A stretch of 64,000 nucleotides of DNA from Streptomyces bottropensis ATCC 25435. GTDB lineage: Bacteria > Actinomycetota > Actinomycetes > Streptomycetales > Streptomycetaceae. This document shows, piece after piece, positions 1 to 7,622 of this stretch (its first letter is position 1; each line of letters starts with the position of its first letter). The notes under the pieces are model-generated. The model was not told the DNA's origin, ran no database searches, and saw only the letters and a list, made by a program, of their open reading frames with translations. The stretch lies in contig NZ_KB911581.1 in assembly GCF_000383595.1 (NCBI RefSeq), forward strand, positions 6,469,519 through 6,533,518, in the 5' to 3' direction. A program made the position numbers and the translations under genes.

Positions 1-180
1 GTCTTCACCGCGAAGGTCGGCGGCAAGAAGCTCCAGGGCTGCGACTTCCTGCACTTCGACGAGCACGGAAAGATCGACGACTTCACGGTGATGGTGCGCC
101 CGCTGTCGGCTGCGAAGGCGCTGTCCGAGGCGATGAGCGCCCGGTTCGACGAGATCGCCCGCGAGGCGGCCGCGCAGTGA
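1..180 (+). CDS. C-terminal end of an NTF2-like (SnoaL-type) protein, partial
   Basis: The window opens inside a gene; 59 codons are visible before the TGA stop. The visible end contains the stretch GCDFLHFDEHGKIDDFTV, typical of the last strands of SnoaL/nuclear transport factor 2-like folds, which often end in a D-x-H-G-K-I turn followed by a strand and helix. Such proteins form a cone-shaped pocket and may be enzymes or simple ligand binders, so no reaction can be named. The upstream part lies outside the window, so start, length and operon membership are unknown. The family call rests on this short piece only. Confidence 0.6.
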   Translation, partial: VFTAKVGGKKLQGCDFLHFDEHGKIDDFTVMVRPLSAAKALSEAMSARFDEIAREAAAQ

Positions 181-233
181 CCACGACGCCCGACTTCGAC
201 GTCCGCGTGGGCAACACCCGCAAGGACCCTTAG
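177..233 (+). pseudogene. Very short GTGA-coupled frame, possible gene remnant
   Basis: A GTG overlaps the preceding TGA stop as GTGA, the usual arrangement for translational coupling, but the frame ends at a TAG after 18 codons. Reading through the TAG continues for another 22 codons with Streptomyces-like codon use (AFAGLLHGPERPHPSEW) before a TGA at about 300. This may be a short real peptide or a decayed gene in which a TAC/TAT became TAG. No family is recognised and no domain is visible. Confidence is low. Confidence 0.22.
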
Positions 234-615
234 GCGTTCGCCGGCCTGCTCCACGGCCCGGAGCGCCCGCACCCGTCGGAGTGGCGCGCACGGGGACGGT
301 GAACTCTCCTGCGCCGTAAGGCAGTTGGCGAGACGGCCGACAGGGGGCGTGGAGCCACCCGCACGCGCCCCGTGTGAATCGAACGCACACGCCGACGCCC
401 CGCGCGCGCTCCCGGCGTACGCCGTGGCGTAGTCCACTGGAAGCAGGTCCGCACGGGATGACGGCTCCCGCGCGGACGGGCCGCCGGCCACCCATCCCCG
501 CCCTCGGCCGGCGGCCCCGCCCAGCGTTCACAGGAATGCAACACACGTTCCCAGAATGCGGACAGTTACCCATGTGACCTCGACAAACAGGACGTCACGC
601 TGTCAATCTCACGCC
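234..615. other. Intergenic region upstream of the amino acid ABC operon
   Basis: No gene can be supported here. Open frames on both strands are rich in Arg/Pro and lack start signals. The last 100 bases, before the lipoprotein ATG at 616, are less G+C rich and must hold the operon promoter. A CAGAAT at 551-556 could be a -10 box, but the TTCACA upstream gives a long spacer, so I do not call it. No convincing operator palindrome was seen. Confidence 0.4.
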
Positions 616-1515
616 ATGCGTCCTGTCCTGCGAGCCGCCCGCTCCCCGCGCCGTGCCGTCTCCGCCGCCATAGCCGCCCTGCTCGCCACCGTCGCGGTGG
701 GCTGCGCCCCGCAGCCGGAGGAGGATGCCTCCGGCACGGCCTCCGCCTCGGCGTCCGGGGCGTCCTGCGCCAAGGGCGGGTTGGACACGAAGACCTCCGG
801 CAAACTGACCGTCGCCACCGACGAACCGGCCTACGAACCCTGGTTCACGAACGACGACCCGAAGAACGGCAAGGGCTTCGAGTCGGCGGTCGCGTACGCC
901 GTGGCCGAGCAGCTGGGCTACGCGAAGGCGGACGTCGTCTGGCAGAGCGTGCCCTTCAACAAGGCGTTCGCGCCGGGGGCGAAGACCTTCGACTTCGACA
1001 TCAACCAGGTCTCGATCAGCGACGAGCGCAAGAAGGCCGTGGACTTCTCGTCGGGCTACTACGACGTGCGTCAGGCCGTCGTCGCGCTGAAGGGCTCCGC
1101 GGCCGCGAAGGCCACGAGCATCGCGGACCTCAGGAAGCTGCACCTGGGCGCCCAGGTCGGCACCACCAGCCTCAACTACATCGACGACGTGGTGAAGCCG
1201 GCCCGGGACGCCGCCGCGTACGCGAAGAACGACCAGGCCAAGTCCGCGTTGAAGAACGGCCAGATCGACGCCATCGTGGTCGACCTGCCGACCGCGTTCT
1301 ACATCACGGCCGCCGAGGTGACGGACGCCCAGATCGTCGGCCAGTTCGAGAACCAGGGCGGCACCCCCGAGCAGTTCGGGCTCGTCCTCGACAAGGGCAG
1401 CGCCCTCACGTCCTGCGTGACGTCCGCCGTGGACGCGCTGCGCGAGGACGGCACGCTGGCGAGGATCGAGCGGCAGTGGCTGTCCGAAGCCGTCGACGCC
1501 CCGGTGCTCAAGTGA
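616..1515 (+). CDS. Amino acid ABC transporter, substrate-binding lipoprotein
   Basis: This is the extracytoplasmic solute receptor of a polar amino acid uptake system (SBP family 3). Starting at ATG 616 it has 299 residues: a basic start with an S-P-R-R pair (residues 10-13), a hydrophobic stretch, then AVGC with the lipid-anchored Cys at 30. The twin Arg leaves Tat export open. The mature part has family landmarks such as GFESAVAYAVAEQLGY and FDFDINQVSISDERK. An in-frame ATG 60 bases upstream would place an unlikely polar leader before the signal peptide. The permease GTG overlaps its stop, so receptor, permease and ATPase form one operon. The ligand cannot be named from sequence; glutamine, glutamate or a basic amino acid is possible. 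Confidence 0.9.
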   Translation: MRPVLRAARSPRRAVSAAIAALLATVAVGCAPQPEEDASGTASASASGASCAKGGLDTKTSGKLTVATDEPAYEPWFTNDDPKNGKGFESAVAYAVAEQLGYAKADVVWQSVPFNKAFAPGAKTFDFDINQVSISDERKKAVDFSSGYYDVRQAVVALKGSAAAKATSIADLRKLHLGAQVGTTSLNYIDDVVKPARDAAAYAKNDQAKSALKNGQIDAIVVDLPTAFYITAAEVTDAQIVGQFENQGGTPEQFGLVLDKGSALTSCVTSAVDALREDGTLARIERQWLSEAVDAPVLK

Positions 1516-2426
1516 CGGTCGTGAAGGAGGAGTCCGGGCAGGGGGACGCCGACGACGACGGCATGCCCGGCGGGGACGACGGCTACGTCCCCTCACCACG
1601 ACGACTCGACCGGGAGCGCTACAAGCGTGACCGGGCCCGCCGCGCCACCGGCGTAGCCGCCCTGTCGACCCTGGCCACGGCCGTCGTCCTCTATCTGGTC
1701 GTGGTCAACGCTCCCGGCTGGCCGCGCACCAAGGAGACGTTCTTCAGCGCCGAGTACGCGCGCGAGGCGTTCCCGAAGGTGCTCGAAGGGCTGTGGCTCA
1801 ACGTCCGGCTGCTGCTGGTCTGCGGCGTCGCCGTCCTGGTCCTCGGCATGCTGATCGCCGTCGCCCGCACCCTGCGCGGTCCGGTGTTCTTCCCTCTGCG
1901 GGCTCTCGCCGCCGCGTACACCGACTTCTTCCGCGGTCTGCCGCTGATCATCAACCTGATGATCGTGGTGCTGGGCGTCCCGGCGCTCAGGCTCCAGGGC
2001 GTGACCGTCGATCCGGTGCTGCTCGGCGGCACCGCGCTGACGCTCACGTACTCGGCGTACGTCGCCGAGGTGTTCCGGGCCGGCATCGAGTCCGTGCACC
2101 CCTCGCAGCGCGCGGCGGCCCGCTCGCTGGGCCTCACCAACCGGCAGGCACTGCGGCACGTGGTGCTCCCCCAGGCGGTACGCCGCCAGGTACCGCCCCT
2201 CCTCAACGACCTGGTGTCGCTGCAGAAGGACACCGGACTGGTCTCCATCGGCGGCGCGATCGACGCCGTACGCGCCGCCGACATCATCGTGGGCCGCAGC
2301 CTCAACTACACGCCGTACATCGTCGCGGGACTGGTCTTCGTCGCCCTGACCATCCCCATGACCCGCTTCACCGACTGGGTCACGGCCCGGATGGACCGGC
2401 AGCGCGCGCAGGGAGGGACGACATGA
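1512..2426 (+). CDS. Amino acid ABC transporter permease
   Basis: Membrane subunit of a HisM/GlnP-type importer, 304 residues from a GTG that overlaps the receptor stop (GTGA). The first 45 residues are hydrophilic and acidic, then rich in Arg/Lys. A membrane helix follows at about 46-66 and further helices run to the C terminus. The family motifs are present: RGLPL before the second half, and the EAA loop EVFRAGIESVHPSQ followed by RAAARSLGL, which docks on the ATPase. Only one permease gene is present, so it probably works as a homodimer. It ends in an ATGA overlap with the ATPase gene. The long charged N-terminal tail is a minor oddity. Confidence 0.92.
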   Translation: MTVVKEESGQGDADDDGMPGGDDGYVPSPRRLDRERYKRDRARRATGVAALSTLATAVVLYLVVVNAPGWPRTKETFFSAEYAREAFPKVLEGLWLNVRLLLVCGVAVLVLGMLIAVARTLRGPVFFPLRALAAAYTDFFRGLPLIINLMIVVLGVPALRLQGVTVDPVLLGGTALTLTYSAYVAEVFRAGIESVHPSQRAAARSLGLTNRQALRHVVLPQAVRRQVPPLLNDLVSLQKDTGLVSIGGAIDAVRAADIIVGRSLNYTPYIVAGLVFVALTIPMTRFTDWVTARMDRQRAQGGTT

Positions 2427-3205
2427 GCGACACCCGAGAGACCGTGCACGCCCCCGAGGCGTCCCCCGTGCTGCGGATGGAGTCCGTGCGCAAGACCTTC
2501 GGCGGCTCGGTCGTGCTGCGCGACGTCGATTTGGCGGTCGCCCCGCACACCGTCACCGCGCTGATCGGCGCCTCCGGTTCCGGCAAGTCGACCCTGCTGC
2601 GCTGCGCCAATCTGCTGGAGGACATCGACGACGGGGCGATCTGGCTGGACGGCGAGGAGATCACCGACCCGCGCGCCGACCAGGACGCGGTACGCCGCCG
2701 CATCGGCGTGGTCTTCCAGTCGTACAACCTGTTCCCGCACATGACGGTGCTGGACAACATCACCCTCGCCCCGCGCCGGGTGCACGGCGTGGGCCGTGCG
2801 GAGGCCGAGGAGCGGGCCCATGGGCTCCTGGACCGGCTCGGGCTGAACGGGAAGGCGGGCGCGTACCCCGACCGGCTCAGCGGAGGCCAGCAGCAGCGCG
2901 TGGCGATCGTGCGCGCCCTGGCCGTACGCCCCCGGCTGCTGCTGCTCGACGAGATCACCGCCGCCCTCGACCCGGAGCTGGTGGGCGAGGTCCTGAACGT
3001 CGTGCGCGACCTGAAGGCCGACGGCATGACGATGGTGCTGGCCACCCACGAGATGGGCTTCGCGCGCGATGTCGCCGACCAGGTCTGTTTCCTGGACGGA
3101 GGTGTGGTGCTGGAACACGGCACGGCGGAGCAGGTCTTCGGCGACCCACGTGAACCACGCACACGGCAGTTCCTGCGCCGGATCGTGGAGGCGGGCCGTC
3201 TGTGA
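2423..3205 (+). CDS. Amino acid ABC transporter ATP-binding protein
   Basis: Cytoplasmic ATPase of the importer (GlnQ/HisP type), 260 residues from the ATG in the ATGA overlap. Walker A is GASGSGKST (49-57), the Q-loop Gln is about 99 in VVFQSYNLFPH, the signature is LSGGQQQR (152-159), Walker B is LLLLDE (172-177) and the switch His is 209 in ATHEM. After the catalytic Glu the usual Pro of LDEPTSALDP is Ile (LDEITAALDP). The PQSYNLFPHMTVLDNI-like stretch is typical of polar amino acid importers. It closes the three-gene operon; aroQ lies convergently downstream. Confidence 0.95.
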   Translation: MSDTRETVHAPEASPVLRMESVRKTFGGSVVLRDVDLAVAPHTVTALIGASGSGKSTLLRCANLLEDIDDGAIWLDGEEITDPRADQDAVRRRIGVVFQSYNLFPHMTVLDNITLAPRRVHGVGRAEAEERAHGLLDRLGLNGKAGAYPDRLSGGQQQRVAIVRALAVRPRLLLLDEITAALDPELVGEVLNVVRDLKADGMTMVLATHEMGFARDVADQVCFLDGGVVLEHGTAEQVFGDPREPRTRQFLRRIVEAGRL

Positions 3206-3212
3206 CGGGCGG

Positions 3213-3262
3213 TGCAAAGGACGGGTGCAAGGGGCGGATGTAAGGGACGGGTGTAAGGGCCG
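3213..3262. repeat. Imperfect tandem repeat, 14-15 bp units, after the ABC operon
   Basis: Directly after the ATPase stop the sequence repeats the theme GGACGGGTGYAAGGG about four times with drift (GACGGGCGGTGCAAA, GGACGGGTGCAAGG, GGCGGATGTAAGG, GACGGGTGTAAGG). It lies between convergent genes. It forms no strong hairpin and could be slippage DNA. Confidence 0.5.
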
Positions 3263-3343
3263 ACCACCTGGAGATCGGGCGTTACCGTCCGCCTCGCCGG
3301 TCGGACCGGTCCGGCCCGACCGCGCACCCCCGATGACCGAGCC

Positions 3344-3817
3344 CTACGCCTCCGCCCTCCCCGCCCCCGCCAGCGCGGCGACGCGCTCCACGCCGAACAC
3401 ATAGCCCTGCACCCCGCAGCCGGCGATGACCCCGTCGGCGCGCAGGGAGACGTACGAGTGGTGCCGGAACGTCTCCCGCTGGTGGATGTTGGAGATGTGC
3501 ACCTCCAGCACGGGCAGCCCGTCACAGGTGTTGAGCGCGTCGAGGATCGCCACGGAGGTGTGCGAGTAGGCGCCGGGGTTGATGACGATGCCGCTGTGGT
3601 GGAGCCGTGCCTCATGGATCCAGTCGACCAGTTCGCCCTCGTGGTTGGACTGCCGGAAGTCCACCGTGCCCCCGTGCGCGGCCGCCGCCTCGGCGCACAT
3701 CGCCTCGACGTCGGCAAGTGTGTCGGAGCCGTAGATCTCGGGCTGGCGCTGCCCCAGAAGGTTCAGGTTGGGGCCGTTGAGAATCATGATCGGGGCGTGG
3801 GCCAGGCTGCGGGGCAC
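3344..3817 (-). CDS. aroQ: Type II 3-dehydroquinate dehydratase
   Basis: Catalyses dehydration of 3-dehydroquinate to 3-dehydroshikimate in the shikimate pathway (or quinate breakdown), as a dodecamer in the cytoplasm. The start is GTG 3817, preceded by a GGAGG site, giving 157 residues; the length fits the family. Landmarks are NGPNLNLLG (14-22), the catalytic Tyr at about 29 in EIYGSDT, QSNHEGELVDWIH, NPGAYSHTS (N80, H86) and EVHISN (E105, H107). A longer in-frame extension upstream looks non-coding. It is convergent with the ABC operon and divergent from the S66 peptidase, and no other aro gene is nearby. Confidence 0.95.
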   Translation of the reverse strand: MPRSLAHAPIMILNGPNLNLLGQRQPEIYGSDTLADVEAMCAEAAAAHGGTVDFRQSNHEGELVDWIHEARLHHSGIVINPGAYSHTSVAILDALNTCDGLPVLEVHISNIHQRETFRHHSYVSLRADGVIAGCGVQGYVFGVERVAALAGAGRAEA

Positions 3818-3882
3818 GGTTCCTCCGGTCCTTCGGTGTGGGCGGCCGTCGGGGACCGCTGCTCGACCCCGGTTTATCACGG

Positions 3883-3917
3883 TGAAACGATGCGGCAGGA
3901 AGCCGTACCCTCCCCGC
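3883..3917 (+). promoter_or_regulatory. Leaderless-type promoter of the S66 peptidase
   Basis: TGAAAC (3883-3888), a 17-base spacer and TACCCT (3906-3911) form a good vegetative promoter. The -10 box ends only 6 bases before ATG 3918, and no ribosome binding site lies between, so transcription probably starts at the A of the ATG. Confidence 0.55.
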
Positions 3918-4964
3918 ATGACCACGCCCGCGTACCCTCCCAAGCCCTCCTCCGGTGACCGTGTCGCCGTCCTCTCGCCCGGCGCCGGCCTGCCCGAACT
4001 CTTCCCGCGGCCCTTCGAACTCGGGCTGCGGCGGCTGCGCGAGGAGTACGGTCTCGAACCGGTCGAGTACCCGACGACCCGGAAGATGGGCGCCACACCG
4101 CGGCAGCGGGCCGACGACATCCATGCCGCCTTCGCCGACCCGGACATCAAGGCGGTGTTCACGTCGATCGGCGGTGACGACCAGATCACCGTGCTGCCGC
4201 TGCTCGACCGGGAGTTGCTGCGGGCCAACCCCAAGCCGTTCTTCGGACTGAGCGACAACACCAACCTGCTGGCCTTCCTCCACGCCACCGGAATCGTCGG
4301 ATACCACGGCGGCACCGTCATGACCGCACTCGGCAGGTCCGTCGCCATGGACCCGCTGACCGCGGAATCCCTGCGCGCCGCCCTGTTCACCTCCGGGCCC
4401 TACGCACTGCGGCCGGCCGAACGCTTCAACGACATCGACCGTGACTGGGCCGACCCGGCGACCTTCGACGCGGAGCCGGAGACCGTGCCCGGCACCGGAT
4501 GGACCTGGGTGAACGCCGACCGCGTGGTGCAGGGCCGGAGTTGGGGCGGCTGTCTGGAGATCCTGGGCTGGCTGCTGATGGCCGACCGCGAGGTGCCGCG
4601 CGACCTGTCCGTGTTCGACGGCGGGGTGCTCTTCCTGGAGACCTCGGAGGAACTGCCCAGCGGCGAGGAGGTCTTCCGCACCCTGCGGAACATGGGCGAA
4701 CGCGGCCTGCTCCACCGGTTCTCCGCGCTCCTGATGGGACGCCCCAAGGCGTGGTCCCTGGAGCGGCCCACCACTTCGGAGGAAGCGGCCCGTTACACGG
4801 CCGGACAGCGGGAGGCCGTCCTGCGCGCCATGCGGACGTACGCCCCCGACACCACGATCGTCTTCGACGTCGATCTCGGGCACACCGATCCGCAGGTCGT
4901 CATCCCCTACGGAGGCGTGGTCCGGGTGGACGGTCCCGCCCGGCGCATCACCGTGACGTACTGA
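3918..4964 (+). CDS. S66 family peptidase (LD-carboxypeptidase / MccF-like)
   Basis: 348 residues from ATG 3918. Family S66 enzymes are Ser-Glu-His peptidases. LdcA trims the terminal D-Ala from murein tetrapeptides during wall recycling, while MccF-type members hydrolyse microcin C-like acyl-sulfamoyl adenylates. The protein opens with GDRVAVLSPG; SIGGDD (83-88) and the nucleophile elbow GLSDNTNLL (Ser 112) follow. A candidate catalytic Glu is in VLFLETSEE and the His is about 322 in DLGHTDP. The insert between domains and the GxSDNTNLL elbow favour the MccF-like branch, but the substrate is not certain. No signal peptide is visible, so it is cytoplasmic. Confidence 0.85.
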   Translation: MTTPAYPPKPSSGDRVAVLSPGAGLPELFPRPFELGLRRLREEYGLEPVEYPTTRKMGATPRQRADDIHAAFADPDIKAVFTSIGGDDQITVLPLLDRELLRANPKPFFGLSDNTNLLAFLHATGIVGYHGGTVMTALGRSVAMDPLTAESLRAALFTSGPYALRPAERFNDIDRDWADPATFDAEPETVPGTGWTWVNADRVVQGRSWGGCLEILGWLLMADREVPRDLSVFDGGVLFLETSEELPSGEEVFRTLRNMGERGLLHRFSALLMGRPKAWSLERPTTSEEAARYTAGQREAVLRAMRTYAPDTTIVFDVDLGHTDPQVVIPYGGVVRVDGPARRITVTY

Positions 4965-5055
4965 GGCCCGTTGACGCCTCCCGGAACACAGTGTCCTCGC
5001 ACGAGCCTCCGCACGCCCCCCGTAACCGCCCGTCACCGTGGGTAGTTGACGCGGC

Positions 5056-6366
5056 ATGCAACCAGCACGCACCGTGAAACCGCCGTCCATGCTGCGCCTC
5101 GCGTCCGCCTCGCTCGCCGGGACGGCCATCGAGTTCTACGACTTCTTCGTCTACGGGACGGCGGCGGCGCTCGTCCTGGGGCCGCTGTTCTTCCCGACGT
5201 TCTCACCCCTGGCGGGGACCCTCGCGGCCTTCGCCACGTTCGGGGTCGGGTTCGTGGCACGGCCGCTCGGCTCGGTGCTGTTCGGGCACATCGGGGACCG
5301 GCGCGGGCGGCGGCCGGTGCTCGTCGCCTCGCTGCTGCTGACCGGGGGCGCGACCGTGGCCGTCGGCTGCGTCCCCACGTTCGACTCCATCGGTGTGATG
5401 GCCCCCTTCCTCCTTCTCGTGCTCCGCTTCCTCCAGGGGCTCGGGCTGGGCGGGGAGTGGGGCGGAGCGGTGCTGCTGACGGCGGAGCACGCGCCGGCCG
5501 ACCGGCGCGGACTGTGGTCGAGCTTTCCCCAGGTCGGCCCCGCGGTGGGGTTCCTGCTGGCCAACGGCGTGATGCTGGCACTGTCGGCGACTCTGACGGA
5601 GGCCCAGTTCGCCGCCTGGGGGTGGCGGGTGCCGTTCTGGGCGGCGGGCGTCCTGGCCGTGGCGGGGCTGTGGCTGCGGTCGTCGCTCACGGAGAGTCCG
5701 CCGTTCCTGGGGATCGACGAGCCCGCGCGCGTGCCGTTCGCCGAGGTCGTACGCGACCACTGGCGGCTCGTCCTGCTGACGGCCGGGGCGCTCGCGATCG
5801 GGTACGCGGTGTTCTACGCGGTGACCACCTGGTCCCTCGCGTACGGAACCGAACGGCTCGGTGTCAGCCGGACGGTCATGCTGACCTGCGTCATGGGCGC
5901 CGTGGTGGTGAAGGGCGCCCTGACGCCGGTGGCGGCGGTGCTGGGCGACCGCTACGGGCGGCGCCCGATGTGCCTGATCGGCTGCGGGGTCACGGTGCTG
6001 TGGATGTTCCCGATGGTCGCGTTGCTGGCGACCGGTGAACCGCTGCTGATCTTCTTCGGCTTCCTCGTGGCGATGCTCGCGTTCGTCACGATGTTCGCCG
6101 TCGTCGCCGCGTACCTGCCGGAGCTGTACGAACCCCGGGTGCGCTGCACGGGCGCCGCCGTCGGCTACAACCTCGGCGGCGTGTTGGGCGGTGCCCTGAC
6201 CCCGATCGTGGCCACCGCCATGGCCCAGGGCGGGCGGGTGCCCTGGGGCGTGGGCGCGTATCTGACCGGGATCGCCGTGCTGAGTCTGGGCTGCTTCGCC
6301 CTGCTCCCGGAGACCCGGCCGGTGCCCCTGACTGCGACGGCGCAGGCGGAGGCCGCGGCGAGGTGA
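5056..6366 (+). CDS. MFS transporter, metabolite:H+ symporter (ProP/ShiA-like) family
   Basis: 436-residue integral membrane protein with about 12 helices. The start AGTAIEFYDFFVYGTAA is the family opening of metabolite:H+ symporters (proline/betaine, shikimate, citrate, alpha-ketoglutarate). The loop 2-3 motif GHIGDRRGRRPVL is repeated in the second half as GDRYGRRPM, and LGLGGEWGGAVLL is diagnostic for the family. The substrate cannot be read from sequence. The neighbouring aroQ makes a shikimate/quinate role thinkable, but they are not in one operon. No clear ribosome binding site precedes the ATG; TAGTTG lies 7 bases upstream and might be a -10 for a leaderless transcript. Confidence 0.88.
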   Translation: MQPARTVKPPSMLRLASASLAGTAIEFYDFFVYGTAAALVLGPLFFPTFSPLAGTLAAFATFGVGFVARPLGSVLFGHIGDRRGRRPVLVASLLLTGGATVAVGCVPTFDSIGVMAPFLLLVLRFLQGLGLGGEWGGAVLLTAEHAPADRRGLWSSFPQVGPAVGFLLANGVMLALSATLTEAQFAAWGWRVPFWAAGVLAVAGLWLRSSLTESPPFLGIDEPARVPFAEVVRDHWRLVLLTAGALAIGYAVFYAVTTWSLAYGTERLGVSRTVMLTCVMGAVVVKGALTPVAAVLGDRYGRRPMCLIGCGVTVLWMFPMVALLATGEPLLIFFGFLVAMLAFVTMFAVVAAYLPELYEPRVRCTGAAVGYNLGGVLGGALTPIVATAMAQGGRVPWGVGAYLTGIAVLSLGCFALLPETRPVPLTATAQAEAAAR

Positions 6367-6410
6367 GCACCTCTGTGCCGTACGCATCACCTCGCGCGAC
6401 GGCCACCGGC

Positions 6411-7511
6411 CTACGGGTTGACCGCCAGCTCCAGATAGGCCGCGAACAGCACCAGGTGGACCCCGCCCTGCAGGGGTGTCGCGCGTCCGGGGACGACGGT
6501 CAGCGAGGCCACGACGACGGTCAGGGCGAGCAGCACCATATGGGTGGCGCCGAGGCCGAGGACGAGCGGGCCGGAGAGCCAGACGGAGGCCAGGGCGACG
6601 GCCGGGATGGTCAGGCCGATGCTGGCCATGGCCGAGCCGAGGGCGAGGTTGAGGCTGGTCTGGACGCGGTCACGGCGGGCCGCGCGCAGGGCCGCGATGG
6701 TCTCGGGCAGCAGCACCAGCAGCGCGATGACCACACCCACGACGGCGTGCGGCAGGCCCGCGGCGTCGACACCGGACTCGATGGTGGGCGAGACCCCCTT
6801 GGCCAGGCCGACCACGCCGACGAGTGCGAGACCGAGCATGCCGAGGCTGATCTTGGCGGTGCGGGCCGACGGAGCCTCGGCGTGGTCGTCCTCGGCGATC
6901 ACCTCGCCCAGCCGGGTGATGGGCAGGAAGTAGTCCCGGTGGCGCACGGTCTGCGTCGCGACGAACAGGCCGTACAGAGCCAGTGAGGACAGCGCGGCGA
7001 AGGTGAGTTGCGGTGTGGAGAATTCCGGGCCCGGCTTGCTGGTGGTGAAGGTCGGGAGCACCAGGCTGAGCGTGGCCAGCGTCGCGACCGTGGCGAGCGC
7101 GGCGCCGGTGCCCTCCGGGTTGAAGACCGCGAGTCCGTGGCGCAGTGAGGCCACGAGCAGACAGATGCCCACGATGCCGTTACAGGTGATCATCACCGCG
7201 GCGAAGACGGTGTCGCGGGCGAGGGTCGCGCTCTTGTCACCGCCGTCGAGCATCAGGGTGACGATCAGGGCGACCTCGATGATCGTGACGGCGACGGCGA
7301 GGACGAGGGAGCCGAACGGTTCCCCGACCCGGTGCGCGACGACCTCGGCATGGTGCACGGCGGCCAGCACGGCGCCCGCGAGCACCAGGGTCACCAGGGC
7401 GACGGCCGCGGGGGGCAGATCACGTCCCCAGCTGAGAGCGAGCAGGACGACCGCGGCCACCGGGACGACATCGGTCCATCGTGTCGTGAGCGACCGGAGC
7501 CGAGCGAGCAT
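6411..7511 (-). CDS. chaA: ChaA-type Ca2+(Na+/K+)/H+ antiporter
   Basis: 366-residue membrane protein of the cation/Ca exchanger superfamily, which exports Ca2+ or Na+/K+ in exchange for protons. The two inverted alpha-repeats are recognisable: EPFGSLVLAVAVTIIEVAL in the first half and VIALLVLLPETIAALR in the second, each carrying the acidic cation-binding residue. A short acidic cytoplasmic stretch (VIAEDDHAEAP) sits between the halves. The start is ATG 7511 with AAGGA 7 bases upstream. terC lies upstream on the same strand, but the strong hairpin at 7535-7590 separates them, so chaA is probably transcribed on its own. Ion preference is inferred from the family. Confidence 0.88.
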   Translation of the reverse strand: MLARLRSLTTRWTDVVPVAAVVLLALSWGRDLPPAAVALVTLVLAGAVLAAVHHAEVVAHRVGEPFGSLVLAVAVTIIEVALIVTLMLDGGDKSATLARDTVFAAVMITCNGIVGICLLVASLRHGLAVFNPEGTGAALATVATLATLSLVLPTFTTSKPGPEFSTPQLTFAALSSLALYGLFVATQTVRHRDYFLPITRLGEVIAEDDHAEAPSARTAKISLGMLGLALVGVVGLAKGVSPTIESGVDAAGLPHAVVGVVIALLVLLPETIAALRAARRDRVQTSLNLALGSAMASIGLTIPAVALASVWLSGPLVLGLGATHMVLLALTVVVASLTVVPGRATPLQGGVHLVLFAAYLELAVNP

Positions 7512-7534
7512 ACGGTGATCCTTTCAGACGTGAA

Positions 7535-7590
7535 GGGGCCCCGCACGCCGGTGGACGCCGTGGATACGCGTCACCGTCGTGCGGGGCCCC
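7535..7590 (-). terminator. Long hairpin between terC and chaA
   Basis: Perfect 13-bp arms, GGGGCCCCGCACG (7535-7547) and its complement (7578-7590), flank a 30-base loop. There is no T run, as usual for Streptomyces terminators. It lies just beyond the terC stop and before the chaA start, so it should end terC transcripts. Confidence 0.65.
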
Positions 7591-7622
7591 ATCAGTGATT
7601 GCCGTGCGGTACGGGCCCGGCG

